Shown: positions 1 to 9,500 of the stretch, one piece after another
How the letters are laid out: every line of letters starts with the position of its first letter
Position numbering within the stretch: the stretch's first letter is position 1
DNA from: JBOHNM01 sp050730675
GTDB lineage: Bacteria > Planctomycetota > Phycisphaerae > Phycisphaerales > UBA1924
DNA length: 28,234 bases
Direction of reading: 5' to 3'
Assembly (NCBI GenBank): GCA_050730675.1
Contig: JBOHNM010000037.1
Location: forward strand, 1 to 28,234
Notes under the pieces: model-generated
What the model was told of the DNA's origin: nothing
The model's database searches: none
Seen by the model: the letters and a program-made list of their open reading frames with translations, nothing else
Position numbers and translations under genes: made by a program

Positions 1-844
1 CGACGATGTTGGGGTAGATGGCCGCGCCGAAGAGGAACATGAGCGTGATGATCGAGAGAGAGGACGAGATGAAGGCCCAGCCTTCGTTGCCCTTGCGGAT
101 CTGGCGACGGATGTTGAAGGTCACCGCCAGCGCAGCAATGAAGGCACACGACAGGAGCACTGGGCGGGCGGCGATCGCGGCGCGGATGTGCGGGCAGGTG
201 AAAATGGTGGCCGCGTTCATGGCGATGAAGCAGGCGATGTAGACGGGCACGGTGATCCGCGTCCATCGGATCAGCTTCTGCTCGAGTTCACCCGGCGATT
301 TCATCACCAAGTAGAGGTTGGCGTGCATGACGAAGAGGGCGACAGTCGTGAGCCCGACGCAGAGGGGATACGGGCGCAGCAGCGTGAAGAACGTGCCGAT
401 GAACTCGTGGTTGGCGTCGAGGGGGATGCCCCACGCGAGATTGCCAACGGCCGCGCCGAGCAGGAGTGCCGACAGGACGCTGCTGGCGGCGAAGAGGAAG
501 TCCCACGTTGCCCGCCAGCGCGGGCCGGGGTGCTGGCCGCGGAACTCGATCGCGCCGGCGCGGAAGATCAGGGCGGCGAGCAGGGGCATAAAGGCGTCGT
601 AGAAGCCGGAGAAGATGGTGGCGTAGGCGTTGGGGAAGGCGGCGAAGAGGGCGCCGCCGCCGGTGACGAGCCAGACTTCGTTGCCGTTCCAGATCGGTCC
701 GATGGCGTTGAGGATGATGCGCCGGTCATGGTCGCCCTTGGTCAGCAGCAGGAGGGGGCCCGCGCCGAGGTCGAAGCCGTCGAGCACCGCGTAGCCGGTG
801 AAGAGGATGCAGACGATGATGAACCAGGCGGTGTTGAGGTCCAT
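1..844 (-). CDS. cydB: Cytochrome bd-type quinol oxidase subunit II (CydB), 3' end missing
   Basis: CydB is the second membrane subunit of the bd-type terminal oxidase, which oxidises quinol and reduces O2 in the inner membrane. Translating the complement from the ATG at 844-842 gives 281 residues with no stop before the window edge. The N-terminus contains GYAVLDGFDLGAG, matching the GFAVTDGFDMGVG region of E. coli CydB, followed by GNEVWLVTGGGALFAA and FSGFYDAF, both hallmark stretches. Several hydrophobic helices follow. Family members are usually about 340-380 residues, so roughly the last quarter lies outside. The start is one base after the cydA stop (TGA-C-ATG), so the two are very probably translationally coupled. 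Identification is strong; the C-terminus cannot be judged. Confidence 0.93.
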   Translation of the reverse strand, partial: MDLNTAWFIIVCILFTGYAVLDGFDLGAGPLLLLTKGDHDRRIILNAIGPIWNGNEVWLVTGGGALFAAFPNAYATIFSGFYDAFMPLLAALIFRAGAIEFRGQHPGPRWRATWDFLFAASSVLSALLLGAAVGNLAWGIPLDANHEFIGTFFTLLRPYPLCVGLTTVALFVMHANLYLVMKSPGELEQKLIRWTRITVPVYIACFIAMNAATIFTCPHIRAAIAARPVLLSCAFIAALAVTFNIRRQIRKGNEGWAFISSSLSIITLMFLFGAAIYPNIV

Positions 845-845
845 G

Positions 846-2498
846 TCACTCCACCCCCCCGTCGCCTTGGGTCTGGGACTCGACCTTGGTGGAGAGTGGG
901 ACGAATTTCTCCGGGAGTGCGCGGTGCTCGTGGGCGGCGGGATCGACGGGGTCGGGGCCGTGGCGGATCTTGCGGGCCAGCAGCATGACGAACAGGAACG
1001 TCAGCAGCACATAGATGAGTGTGAACTGGATGATCGAGGCGATCACCTGCGAGGGTTTCAAGATCGGCGACACGGCTTCGCCGGTCTTGAGCACCTCGTA
1101 GACGATCCAGGGCTGGCGGCCCATCTCGGCCGTGAACCAGCCGGCCTGGGTGGCGATCTGCGCGAGGATCGGCGTCGCGGCAAGGACGATCAGGAACAGC
1201 CGCACGAACCTGGATTGCGAATTCCAGAGCTTCCCGGTCTTCCACAGCACGCAGGCCAGCAGCGCGATGACCACCAGCGCCGACCCGATGCCGATCATGA
1301 TGTGGTAGGTCTGGAAAACCGCCGGCACGTGGGGCCAGTAGTTCGGACGGATCTTCGCCAGTTCTGCGTCGGTCGCGCCGGGGTGCCGCTTGCGCAGGAA
1401 CTCGTCCGATGGCAGATCGGCCAGGCCTTTGACTTCGGTTTTGGCCGCCGACGCCGGGTGGAGGAAGTCGCCGGAGACGAGGATGCTCAGCAGGTCGGGC
1501 ACGCGGAGCGAGTGCTCCTCGATGCCGATGATGTTCCCTTCGGCGTCGCGTTTCCAAGTCACGATGCCGACGAGGCTGAGTGAAGCATCGGTGCGGGTGG
1601 TGGCCAGTCCTTCCATCGCCGCGAGCTTGGTCGGCTGGTAGCGAGCGACGCCCCGCGCCGTCGAGTCCGCGGCGACCAACTGCAGCAGGCATGCGATGGT
1701 CGCCACGACGATGCCGATCTTGATCGAGGCGCGGGCAGAGTCGGTGTGCTTGCCGCGGAGCAGCCACCAGGCGCTGATGCCGACGACCAGGAATGCGCCG
1801 CAGATCCAGCAGGCGAGGATGGTGTGGGTCAGCCGGTCGAGGGTGGAGGGGTTGAGGATCGCGTCGTGGAAGTTGTCCACGACGGCGCGAACGGAGTGAA
1901 CATCACCCGGCTGCACGACATACCCCTGCGGCAGCGCCACCTCCTTGATCTGGAAGGCGACATCGCCCAGGTCGGTCGAGAGCGGGAATTCCTGCCCGTC
2001 GGCAATGACCTTCACCTTGCGGGCGAGGTGGAACCCCGCGGGCGTCTGCATCCACGAGTTGGCGACGATGATCCAGATGGCGCTGAAGTGTGCCCCCAGT
2101 GCCACCATGCACGTGGAGAAGAGGTGGACCTTCGGCCCGACTTTGTCCCAGCCGAAGAGCAGCAAGGCGAGGAAGCCCGATTCGAGGAAGAAGGCGTAGA
2201 TCCCTTCGATCGCCAGTGGGCTGCCGAAGATGTCACCGACGAAACGCGCGTAGTGGGCCCAGTTGGTGCCGAACTGGAATTCCATCGGGATGCCGGTGGC
2301 GACGCCGATGGCGAAGATCAGCCCGAAGACCTTGGTCCAGAACTTGGCCATGTTCAGGTAGATCGCCTTGCCGGTGGCCAGGCGCAGCGTCTGCATGATG
2401 ACCAGCATCAGCCCCAGGCCGATCGTCATCGGCGGGAAGACGAAGTGGAACGAGATGGTCAGGGCGAACTGGATCCGCGAGAGAACTTCGACACTCAT
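846..2498 (-). CDS. cydA: Cytochrome bd-type quinol oxidase subunit I (CydA)
   Basis: CydA carries the haems and quinol site of the bd oxidase. The protein has 550 residues. His18 (SRIQFALTISFH) corresponds to haem ligand His19 of E. coli; Glu98 and Glu106 (IEGIYAFFLES) correspond to Glu99 and Glu107; His225 (LTHTI) aligns with His186; Lys291 and Glu296 (KLAAME) match the quinol-site pair Lys252/Glu257. GRQPW is present. The loop after KLAAME is about 30 residues shorter than in E. coli, so this looks like a short Q-loop form, and extra residues lie before His225. The haem-ligand methionine sits in YHIM rather than the usual FRIM. The start at 2498 follows an AGGGAGAA Shine-Dalgarno-like sequence; a longer open frame upstream lacks family similarity. 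zwf lies 31 bases upstream and cydB one base downstream. Confidence 0.95.
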   Translation of the reverse strand: MSVEVLSRIQFALTISFHFVFPPMTIGLGLMLVIMQTLRLATGKAIYLNMAKFWTKVFGLIFAIGVATGIPMEFQFGTNWAHYARFVGDIFGSPLAIEGIYAFFLESGFLALLLFGWDKVGPKVHLFSTCMVALGAHFSAIWIIVANSWMQTPAGFHLARKVKVIADGQEFPLSTDLGDVAFQIKEVALPQGYVVQPGDVHSVRAVVDNFHDAILNPSTLDRLTHTILACWICGAFLVVGISAWWLLRGKHTDSARASIKIGIVVATIACLLQLVAADSTARGVARYQPTKLAAMEGLATTRTDASLSLVGIVTWKRDAEGNIIGIEEHSLRVPDLLSILVSGDFLHPASAAKTEVKGLADLPSDEFLRKRHPGATDAELAKIRPNYWPHVPAVFQTYHIMIGIGSALVVIALLACVLWKTGKLWNSQSRFVRLFLIVLAATPILAQIATQAGWFTAEMGRQPWIVYEVLKTGEAVSPILKPSQVIASIIQFTLIYVLLTFLFVMLLARKIRHGPDPVDPAAHEHRALPEKFVPLSTKVESQTQGDGGVE

Positions 2499-2529
2499 AC
2501 CCGTTCTCCCTTGCGCCGGCGGGGGGGCG

Positions 2530-3918
2530 TCACGCCACCGGGGCCTTGCCATTGATCACGGGATTGTGCCAACCCGTCGGTGGGGAGAGCTGGGCCGCCT
2601 CGGCAGGTCCCCACGTCCCGGGCTCGTAAGGATGAGCCGGCGTGTCCGCCTTGAGCACCGGGTCCACGATCCGCCACGCCTCTTCCACGTAGTCCTCGCG
2701 GGCGAAGAGCGTCGAGTCGCCGTTCATCGCGTCGGTCAGCACCCGCTCGTACGCGTCCATCTCCGCCGGGTCGGCCGGAGGTGTGGCGATCATCTCGCCC
2801 GTCCGGGATTGCGTGTCCGAACCCGGGGCGAGCGAGTTGGTCCCCAGCGCGATGGTTACGTCGGGGCTGATGCGGAAGCGCATGGTGTTGGCCGCGAGCT
2901 TGAAGCCGCGGTACATCGTCGGCGGCTGGCGCAGCCGCACCAGCAGCTCCGTGCACGTCACCGGCAGGCTCTTTCCGGCGCGGATGTAGAACGGCACGCC
3001 CCGCCAGCGCCACGAGTCCACGTCCAGCCGAAGGGCCGCGAACGTCTCAATCTTGGAGTCCTTGGCGACGCCCGGCTCGGCGGTGTACCCGCGGAACTGC
3101 CCGCGCACCACGTCGCTTGCCTTGAGCGTGTCCACGGCTTTGAGCACCTTGGCCTTCTCGTCTCGAATGGACTGGCTGTCGGTGCGGACCGGCGGCTCCA
3201 TCGCCAGGTTGGCCAGGACCTGGAAGAGGTGGTTCTGCACCACGTCGCGGATCGTGCCCGTCTGGTCGTAGAACCCGCCGCGTCCCTGAACGCCGAAGCT
3301 CTCGGCCATGGTGATCTGCACGCTCTCGATGTGCTGGCGGTTCCAGAACGGCTCGAAGAGGGCGTTGGAGAACCGGAAGAAGAGCATGTTGTGGACGGGC
3401 CGCTTGCCGAGGTAGTGGTCGATGCGGAAGATCGAGTTCTCGTCAAAGAGGCCCAGCAGGATCGCGTTGAGCTTCCGGGCCGACTCAAGATCGTGCCCGA
3501 ACGGCTTCTCGACGATCACCCGTGCCCCGTGGTTGCAGCCGCTCTTGGCGAGTTGCTCGACAACGAGCCCGAACAGCACCGGTGGGATCGCCAGGTAGTG
3601 CGCTGGTCGCTTGGCGGCGCCGAGTTCCTTGCGGATGGCCGCGAAGGTCGCGGCATCCTGGTAGTCCCCGTCCACATAGCGCATCTGCCCGGCGAGCTTC
3701 TCGAACGCCGCGGCGTTGTAGCTCCCGTGTTTCTGCACGCTCTCCTTGGCCCGGGCCTTGAGTTGGTCGAGGTTCCATCCCGCCTTGGCGACGCCGATGA
3801 CCGGCACGGAGAGATGGCCGCGCTTGAGCATTGCCAGAAGCGACGGGAAGATCTTCTTGTACGCCAGGTCCCCCGTGGCGCCGAAGAAGACCAGGGCATC
3901 AGACCGTGACTCCGCCAT
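2530..3918 (-). CDS. zwf: Glucose-6-phosphate 1-dehydrogenase
   Basis: This enzyme oxidises glucose-6-phosphate to 6-phosphogluconolactone, the entry step of the oxidative pentose phosphate pathway. It has 462 residues, normal for the family. The nucleotide-binding motif GATGDLA is at residues 13-19, EKPFG at about 137-141, and the substrate/catalytic motif RIDHYLGK at about 165-172 with catalytic His168. The next residues are RPVHN instead of the common ETVQN, a variation I recall in other bacterial Zwf proteins. The ATG at 3918 has AAGGAG 7 bases upstream, which fixes the start; an open frame continues upstream only because it overlaps gnd. gnd ends 20 bases upstream and cydA begins 31 bases downstream, so gnd-zwf-cydA-cydB is probably one transcript. 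Confidence 0.96.
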   Translation of the reverse strand: MAESRSDALVFFGATGDLAYKKIFPSLLAMLKRGHLSVPVIGVAKAGWNLDQLKARAKESVQKHGSYNAAAFEKLAGQMRYVDGDYQDAATFAAIRKELGAAKRPAHYLAIPPVLFGLVVEQLAKSGCNHGARVIVEKPFGHDLESARKLNAILLGLFDENSIFRIDHYLGKRPVHNMLFFRFSNALFEPFWNRQHIESVQITMAESFGVQGRGGFYDQTGTIRDVVQNHLFQVLANLAMEPPVRTDSQSIRDEKAKVLKAVDTLKASDVVRGQFRGYTAEPGVAKDSKIETFAALRLDVDSWRWRGVPFYIRAGKSLPVTCTELLVRLRQPPTMYRGFKLAANTMRFRISPDVTIALGTNSLAPGSDTQSRTGEMIATPPADPAEMDAYERVLTDAMNGDSTLFAREDYVEEAWRIVDPVLKADTPAHPYEPGTWGPAEAAQLSPPTGWHNPVINGKAPVA

Positions 3919-3938
3919 CGCCGTCTCCTTGCCGGGCC

Positions 3939-4955
3939 TCACTTGGCCGGCTTTTCCAGGTGCCCGCCGAAGTGGTAGCGCATCGCCGACAGCAGCTTGT
4001 CCTGGTAGTCCGATTCGCCCCGCGAGGTGAATCGCTGGTACAGCGCCGCCGAGAGGACCGGCACGGGCACGGCCTCGTCGATGGCGGCCTTGATGGTCCA
4101 GCGTCCTTCGCCCGAGTCCGAAACGTGCCCGCTGAACTGCGCCAAGTCCTGGTCCTGCGCCAGCGCCGTCGCGGTGAGGTCCAGCAGCCAGGAGGAGATC
4201 ACGCTGCCGCGCCGCCACACCTCGGCGATATCGCGGAGGTTGAGGTCGTACTGGTAGTGCTCGGGGTCGCGCAGCGGCGTCGTTTCTGCATCAACCGCAT
4301 GCGACTGTTTGCCGATGTTGGCGTCGCGCAGAATGCCCATCCCCTCGGCGTACGCGGCCATGATGCCGTACTCGATGCCGTTGTGCACCATCTTGACGAA
4401 GTGCCCGGCGCCGTTGGGGCCGCAGTGCAGGAACCCGTGTTCGGCGGTGCCGCCGAGCTTCTCGCGCCCCGGTGTGCGCGGGATATTCCCGGCCCCGGGC
4501 GCGAGTGTCTCGAAGATGGGGCCGAGGCGTTTCACCACGTCGGTCTCGCCGCCGATCATCATGCAGTAGCCGCGCTCGAGGCCCCAGACACCGCCGCTGG
4601 TGCCGACATCGACGTAGTGGATGCCGCGGATGGCGAGTTCCTTGGCCCGGCGGATGTCCTCGACGTAGTAGGAGTTGCCGCCGTCGATGATCGTGTCGCC
4701 GGACTCGAGCAGGGGGGCGAGGTCGGCGATGGACTTGTCAACGACCGCCGCGGGCACCATCAGCCACACCGTGCGCGGCTTGGCGAGCTTCTTGACCATG
4801 TCGGCGAGCGAGGCGGCGCCGACGGCCTTTTCGGTCGTCAGGTCGGCGACGGCCTTGGCCGACATGTCGAAGACCACGCACTCGTGTCCTTGACGCAGAA
4901 GCCGCCGGACCATGTTCGCGCCCATCCGACCCAGCCCGATCATTCCGAGTTGCAT
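3939..4955 (-). CDS. gnd: 6-phosphogluconate dehydrogenase, short (YqeC/GndA-like) form
   Basis: It oxidatively decarboxylates 6-phosphogluconate to ribulose-5-phosphate. The protein has 338 residues, the length of the short YqeC/GntZ-type enzymes rather than the approximately 470-residue E. coli Gnd. The Rossmann motif GLGRMGAN is at residues 7-14; the second beta strand ends in VVFD with Asp30, which suggests NAD rather than NADP preference (inference from the fold). GNSYYVEDIRRAKEL, DVGTSGGVWGLERG and KMVHNGIEYG are family signatures that include the substrate-binding and catalytic Lys/Asn region. The start has GGAG 7 bases upstream. It is the first gene of the gnd-zwf-cydA-cydB run; nodT-like ends 85 bases upstream on the same strand. 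Confidence 0.93.
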   Translation of the reverse strand: MQLGMIGLGRMGANMVRRLLRQGHECVVFDMSAKAVADLTTEKAVGAASLADMVKKLAKPRTVWLMVPAAVVDKSIADLAPLLESGDTIIDGGNSYYVEDIRRAKELAIRGIHYVDVGTSGGVWGLERGYCMMIGGETDVVKRLGPIFETLAPGAGNIPRTPGREKLGGTAEHGFLHCGPNGAGHFVKMVHNGIEYGIMAAYAEGMGILRDANIGKQSHAVDAETTPLRDPEHYQYDLNLRDIAEVWRRGSVISSWLLDLTATALAQDQDLAQFSGHVSDSGEGRWTIKAAIDEAVPVPVLSAALYQRFTSRGESDYQDKLLSAMRYHFGGHLEKPAK

Positions 4956-4990
4956 GGCATGCTCCGTGTGGCCCGACCGTCCGTTGGTTC

Positions 4991-5007
4991 CGGCGCTCTA
5001 GGCGCCG
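4991..5007 (-). terminator. GC-rich hairpin between the efflux operon and gnd
   Basis: CGGCGC at 4991-4996 pairs perfectly with GCGCCG at 5002-5007 around a 5-base loop, inside the 85-base gap between the end of the outer-membrane efflux gene and gnd. There is no run of T after it on the minus strand, so it is not a canonical intrinsic terminator. It could attenuate read-through or be a chance hairpin in GC-rich DNA. Confidence 0.25.
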
Positions 5008-5040
5008 TGCTCCATCATTGCCGCGCCGAACGACCGCGGA

Positions 5041-6552
5041 TCAACCCTGCGGCGAACCGACGGGGTGGCCGTGGGCCGGCGGCGGAGCGGGCGGCTGGGC
5101 AGAGGGCGGCGTGTCGTCGTTCCATTGCTCGGTCGGCAGGTTCCACCCCCCGCCGAGGCTGGCGTAGAGCTGGACGATCGTGACGTACTCGTTGAGCTTC
5201 GTCCGCGCCAGGGAGATCTGCGCGGGGAAGAGCTGCTGCTGGGCGTCGAGGATCTCGAAGTAGCTGGCCCGGCCGATGTCGTAGCGCTCGCGCGACATCT
5301 TGACTGCCGCCTCGAGCGATGTGACCTGTTCGCGGAGCTGGACCTCCACGCCCGCGAACTTTTCGCGAGAGACCAGTGCGTTGGCGACCTCGCCGAATGC
5401 GGCGGTGACGACCTGCCGGTAGCGAAGCCTCGCTTCTTCGGCCGCGGCGACGGCCTGATCCACCTCGCCCTTGGTGCGCCCGCCGGTGAAGATCGGCCCG
5501 GCAATGCTCGCCGCGACCGACCACGCGTTGGAAGTACCGGAGGAAAAGGCCGAGAGCTCGGGACTGACTTTGCCCATGAAGGCGGTGAGGCCGATGCGCG
5601 GGTAGTAGCCCGCTGTGGCGACGCCGATCTGTGCGTTGGCCGACACCAGGTTCTGCTCCGCCACACGGATATCGGGGCGGCGTTCCAGCAGCGCCGAGGG
5701 AATGCCCGCGGGGATTTCGAACGGGAACTTCTGCTCCAGGAAGACGTTGCCACGGGCGACCGGCCCCGGGTTGCGCCCCAGGAGCAGGTTGATCTCGTTC
5801 TCTTTGATGGCGATGAGGCGCTGGAGTTCGGGGATCGTCGCCGCCACCTGCGAGAGGTTGGCCTGGGCGCGGAAGACCTGGAGCTTGGATTCCACGCCGC
5901 CGGAGGATCGCCGGCTGAACAGGTCGAGGCTCTGCTGGAACGATTTGACGTTCTCCTGCGCGATGACGATCTCGAGGTCCAGGTCCAGGAGTTCGAAGTA
6001 CGCCCGCGCGACGGCGGTGACCAGCGTGAGCATGACGCCGCGGCGGGTTTCTTCGGCGGCAAGGATCTGGGCCAGGGCGGCCTCGTCGGCGCGGCGGATG
6101 CGGCCCCACAGGTCGATTTCCCAGAACGCGTTGAGCGTCGCGAGGGCTGAGGAACTCGTGTCGCCACCGTTGGGGCTTGGGCTGCCGACAAAGGCGTTGC
6201 GCCCGTTCGACAACGCCGCGTTGTAGCTGAGTTGCGGATAGAGGGGGGAGGCGGTCTGCGCTTCGATCGCCGCGGCCTGCTCGATGCGGGTGACGGCGAT
6301 GCGCAGCTCGTAGTTGTTGACGAGAGCCTCTCGGACGAGCGTTTGCAGGGCGGGGTCGTCGAAGACCTGCCACCAGGGGAGATCGGCGAGGGAGGCGGCG
6401 GGAGGTTCGGCGGGCCCGTCGCGGAATGAGGAGGGTGAGTCCACCGCGGGGCGCTGGTAATCGGGCCCGACTTTGCACCCGGCGAGGTGCATTGCCGTCA
6501 GCGCCGCGGCGCTCAGGCCCAGGGTCGAATTCCAAGCGGGTGTGCGACGCAT
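5041..6552 (-). CDS. Outer-membrane efflux lipoprotein, NodT/OprM (TolC-like) family
   Basis: This is the outer-membrane channel of a tripartite RND pump, forming a trimeric beta-barrel with a periplasmic alpha-helical tunnel. It has 503 residues. The N-terminal signal ends in the lipobox LAGC with lipidated Cys26, directly followed by KVGPDYQRPAV, the classic NodT-family start. RRPDIRVAEQNLVSANAQIG is the conserved second-repeat motif, and GGRTKGEVDQA is also typical. The C-terminus is Pro-rich. Its ATG overlaps the TGA of the RND gene by one base (TGATG), so translation is coupled. The substrate cannot be predicted from sequence. Confidence 0.93.
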   Translation of the reverse strand: MRRTPAWNSTLGLSAAALTAMHLAGCKVGPDYQRPAVDSPSSFRDGPAEPPAASLADLPWWQVFDDPALQTLVREALVNNYELRIAVTRIEQAAAIEAQTASPLYPQLSYNAALSNGRNAFVGSPSPNGGDTSSSALATLNAFWEIDLWGRIRRADEAALAQILAAEETRRGVMLTLVTAVARAYFELLDLDLEIVIAQENVKSFQQSLDLFSRRSSGGVESKLQVFRAQANLSQVAATIPELQRLIAIKENEINLLLGRNPGPVARGNVFLEQKFPFEIPAGIPSALLERRPDIRVAEQNLVSANAQIGVATAGYYPRIGLTAFMGKVSPELSAFSSGTSNAWSVAASIAGPIFTGGRTKGEVDQAVAAAEEARLRYRQVVTAAFGEVANALVSREKFAGVEVQLREQVTSLEAAVKMSRERYDIGRASYFEILDAQQQLFPAQISLARTKLNEYVTIVQLYASLGGGWNLPTEQWNDDTPPSAQPPAPPPAHGHPVGSPQG

Positions 6553-9500
6553 CAGTGCGCACCTCCTGCCGGGGAGTTGGAGGCGTGGCCCGACGGCGGC
6601 GAATCACCGGGCGGCGGCGCCTTGGCGTGCTGCTTGCCGCCGCCGGAGATGCGTTCGACGACATAGAAGCAGCAGGGGACGAGGAAGATGCCGACGAAGC
6701 TGGCGGCGAGCATGCCGCCGATCACGCAGGTGCCCATGACGTTGCGCGAGATCGCGCCGGCGCCGGAGGCGGTGATGAGCGGCACGCACCCGAGGATGAA
6801 AGCGAACGACGTCATGAGGATGGGGCGGAGACGCAGCTTGGCGCCCTCGAGCGTGGCGTCCAGGAGCGGTTTGCCCTTTTCGTACTCGAGCTTGGCGAAC
6901 TCGACGATGAGGATGGCGTTCTTGGCCGCCAGGCCGATGAGCATCACCAAGCCGATCTGCGCGAAGATGTTGTTCTCCATCTTCTGCAGCAGCAGGTAGC
7001 CGAACGCTCCGCAGACTGCCACGGGCGTTGAAAGAAGCACGCTGAACGGGAGCGACCAGGACTCGTACATCGCCGCGAGGATGAGGAACACGAACAGGAG
7101 CGCAAAGCCGAAGATGACCATCGGCGGCACGCCCTCCTGTGCTTGTTTCTCCTGGAAGGACATGCCCATGTAGTCGTAGCCCATCTCGTTGGGCATGGTT
7201 TCGGCGAAGACCTCTTCCAGGGCCTTCATCGCCTGCGCCGAACTGAAGCCGGGGGCCGCGCCCCCGTTGATCTGGGCGCACCGGTAGAGGTTGTAACGCA
7301 TCGTGAACTCGGGTCCGACGCGCGACTCGATCCGCGTCACGGAGGCGAGCGGGACCATCTGCCCTTCGCGGTTCTTCACGAAGAACTTGCCGACGTTCTC
7401 CGCCTGCGTGCGGTACTCACCCTCGGCCTGCACAAACACCTGCCACTGCCGGCCGAAGCGGTTGAAGTAGTTGACAAAGACGCCGCCCATGAACGTCTGG
7501 AGTGTCTTGTAGACGGCGCCAAGTTCGACCGTCTGCTTGAGCACCTTGTCGCGGTCCACCTCCACAAACTCCTGCGGTACGGCCGGGAGGAAGGTGGTGT
7601 TCAGTCCCGCGAGTTCCGGGCGTTTGCGGGCTGCTGCAAGGAACGTTGAGAGATTGTCGCTCAGGAATTTGATGTCGCCACCGGATCGGTCTTCCAGCAG
7701 GAACGTAAAGCCGCCGGCGGCGCCGACTCCGGGGATCGCGGGTGGCGAGAACCCGAAGGCGATTCCTTCGGGGAGTTGACGCAGCTTGCTGTTGACGTGG
7801 GCGAGGATTGCCTGGTACTGCTCCTCGGGCGCTTTGCGATCTTTCCATTCCTTGAGGGAGACGAAGAAGAACCCACTGTAGGTGTTCTGCACGCCGCTCA
7901 GCAGGCTGAAGCCGCCGATCGTGGTGACGTACTCGATCCCCGGTGTCTCCTGGAGGATCTTCTCGACCTTCAAGCACGCGGCATCGGTCCGTTGCAACGA
8001 AGCCGCGTCTGGGAGTTGAATGCCAACGTAGAAGTACCCCTGGTCTTCCTCCGGGAGGAAGGCAGTGGGGAGCTTGCCGCCAAGCCAACCGGCGGCAAAG
8101 CCGAAACCGACCAAGGCCAGCATCGTGACGAGCGCGACTCGGATGAGCAGGCGGCACGAAGCGACGTAGCCGCCGGTGAGCCAGGCGAAGACCTTGTTGA
8201 ATCCCTTGAAGAACAGGGCGAGCGGGCCGCGGGCATCCTTCTTCTTGGGCCGCAGGAGCAGCGCGGAGAGCGCGGGGCTGAGCGTGAGGGCGTTGAAGGC
8301 CGAGATGATGACCGAGACGGCGATCGTCACGGCGAACTGTTGGTAGAGCCGCCCGGTGATGCCAGGGATGAACGCGGTGGGGATGAAGACGGCCGAGAGC
8401 ACCATCGCGATGCCGATGACCGGGCCGGTGACTTCCTCCATCGCCTTGAACGCGGCGTCTTTCGGGGAAAGGCCGTGCTCGATGTGGTGCTCGACGGCTT
8501 CCACGACGACGATGGCATCGTCCACGACCAAGCCGATCGCCAGCACCAGGCCGAAGAGTGAGATGGTGTTGATCGTGAACCCGAGCAGCGGGAAGACCAG
8601 GAATGTGCCGATCAACGAGACGGGGACGGCCAGCAGCGGGATGAGCGTCGCACGCCACCCCTGCAGGAAGAGGAAGACCACGATGATGACCAGCACGATT
8701 GCTTCGAGGAGCGTATGGATGATCTCGCTGATGCCCTCGGTGACGGCCAAGGTGGTGTCGAGTGCAACGACGACCTCCAGCCCGGGCGGGAAGCGCGTCT
8801 TGAGTTCATCCATGAGCTTGCGGCAGCCCTTGACGGCATCGATCGCGTTGGAGCCGGGGAGCTGGTAGAGAGCGATGATCGCCGCGGGCTTGCTGTTGAG
8901 CCGGCCGATGAGGTTGTAGGTCTGGGCGCCCAGTTCGATCCGCGCAACGTCCTTGAGCCGCACCATCGCCCCGTCCACGGCCGCCCGGACCACGATGTTG
9001 CCGAACTCCTCCTCGGTGGTGAGGCGGCTCTGTGCGCGGACGGCGTAGGTGAATTCCTGTCCGGGTGGCACCGGCTCGCCGCCGATCTGTCCCGCAGGGT
9101 TGACCGTGTTCTGTTGCTTGATGGCGTCGAGGATCTCGGGGATCGTGATCTGCAGCTTGGCGAGCTGGTCGGGCCTCACCCACAGCCGCATGGCGTACTG
9201 CCCCGCGCCGAAGATCGTCACGCTCGCGATGCCCTTCACGCGCGTGAGCTGGTCGTTGATGTTGATGTACGCGTAGTTGGCGAGGAACTCGGCGTCATAC
9301 TCGCCGGTGGGCGAAGAGAGACAGAAGACCATCAGCGGCGCGCTCGTCGCCTTCTGCACCGTAACGCCGTACGCGGTGACTTCCTGCGGCATCTGCGACG
9401 CGGCCTGGAGCTGGCGCATCTGCGTCAGGATCTGGTCGGTGTTGGGATCGGTCTTGATGTCGAAGTTGACCGTCAGCGTCATCATGCCGTTGTTGGCATT

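Noticed and set aside
188..988. Plus-strand open frame across cydB and the end of cydA
   Set aside because: Antisense to clear CydB/CydA homology; Gly/Glu/Asp-rich, no domain.
2526..2536. GGCGTCACGCC dyad at the end of zwf as a terminator
   Set aside because: It overlaps the zwf stop region, has a single-base centre, lacks a T run and sits inside a tightly spaced operon.
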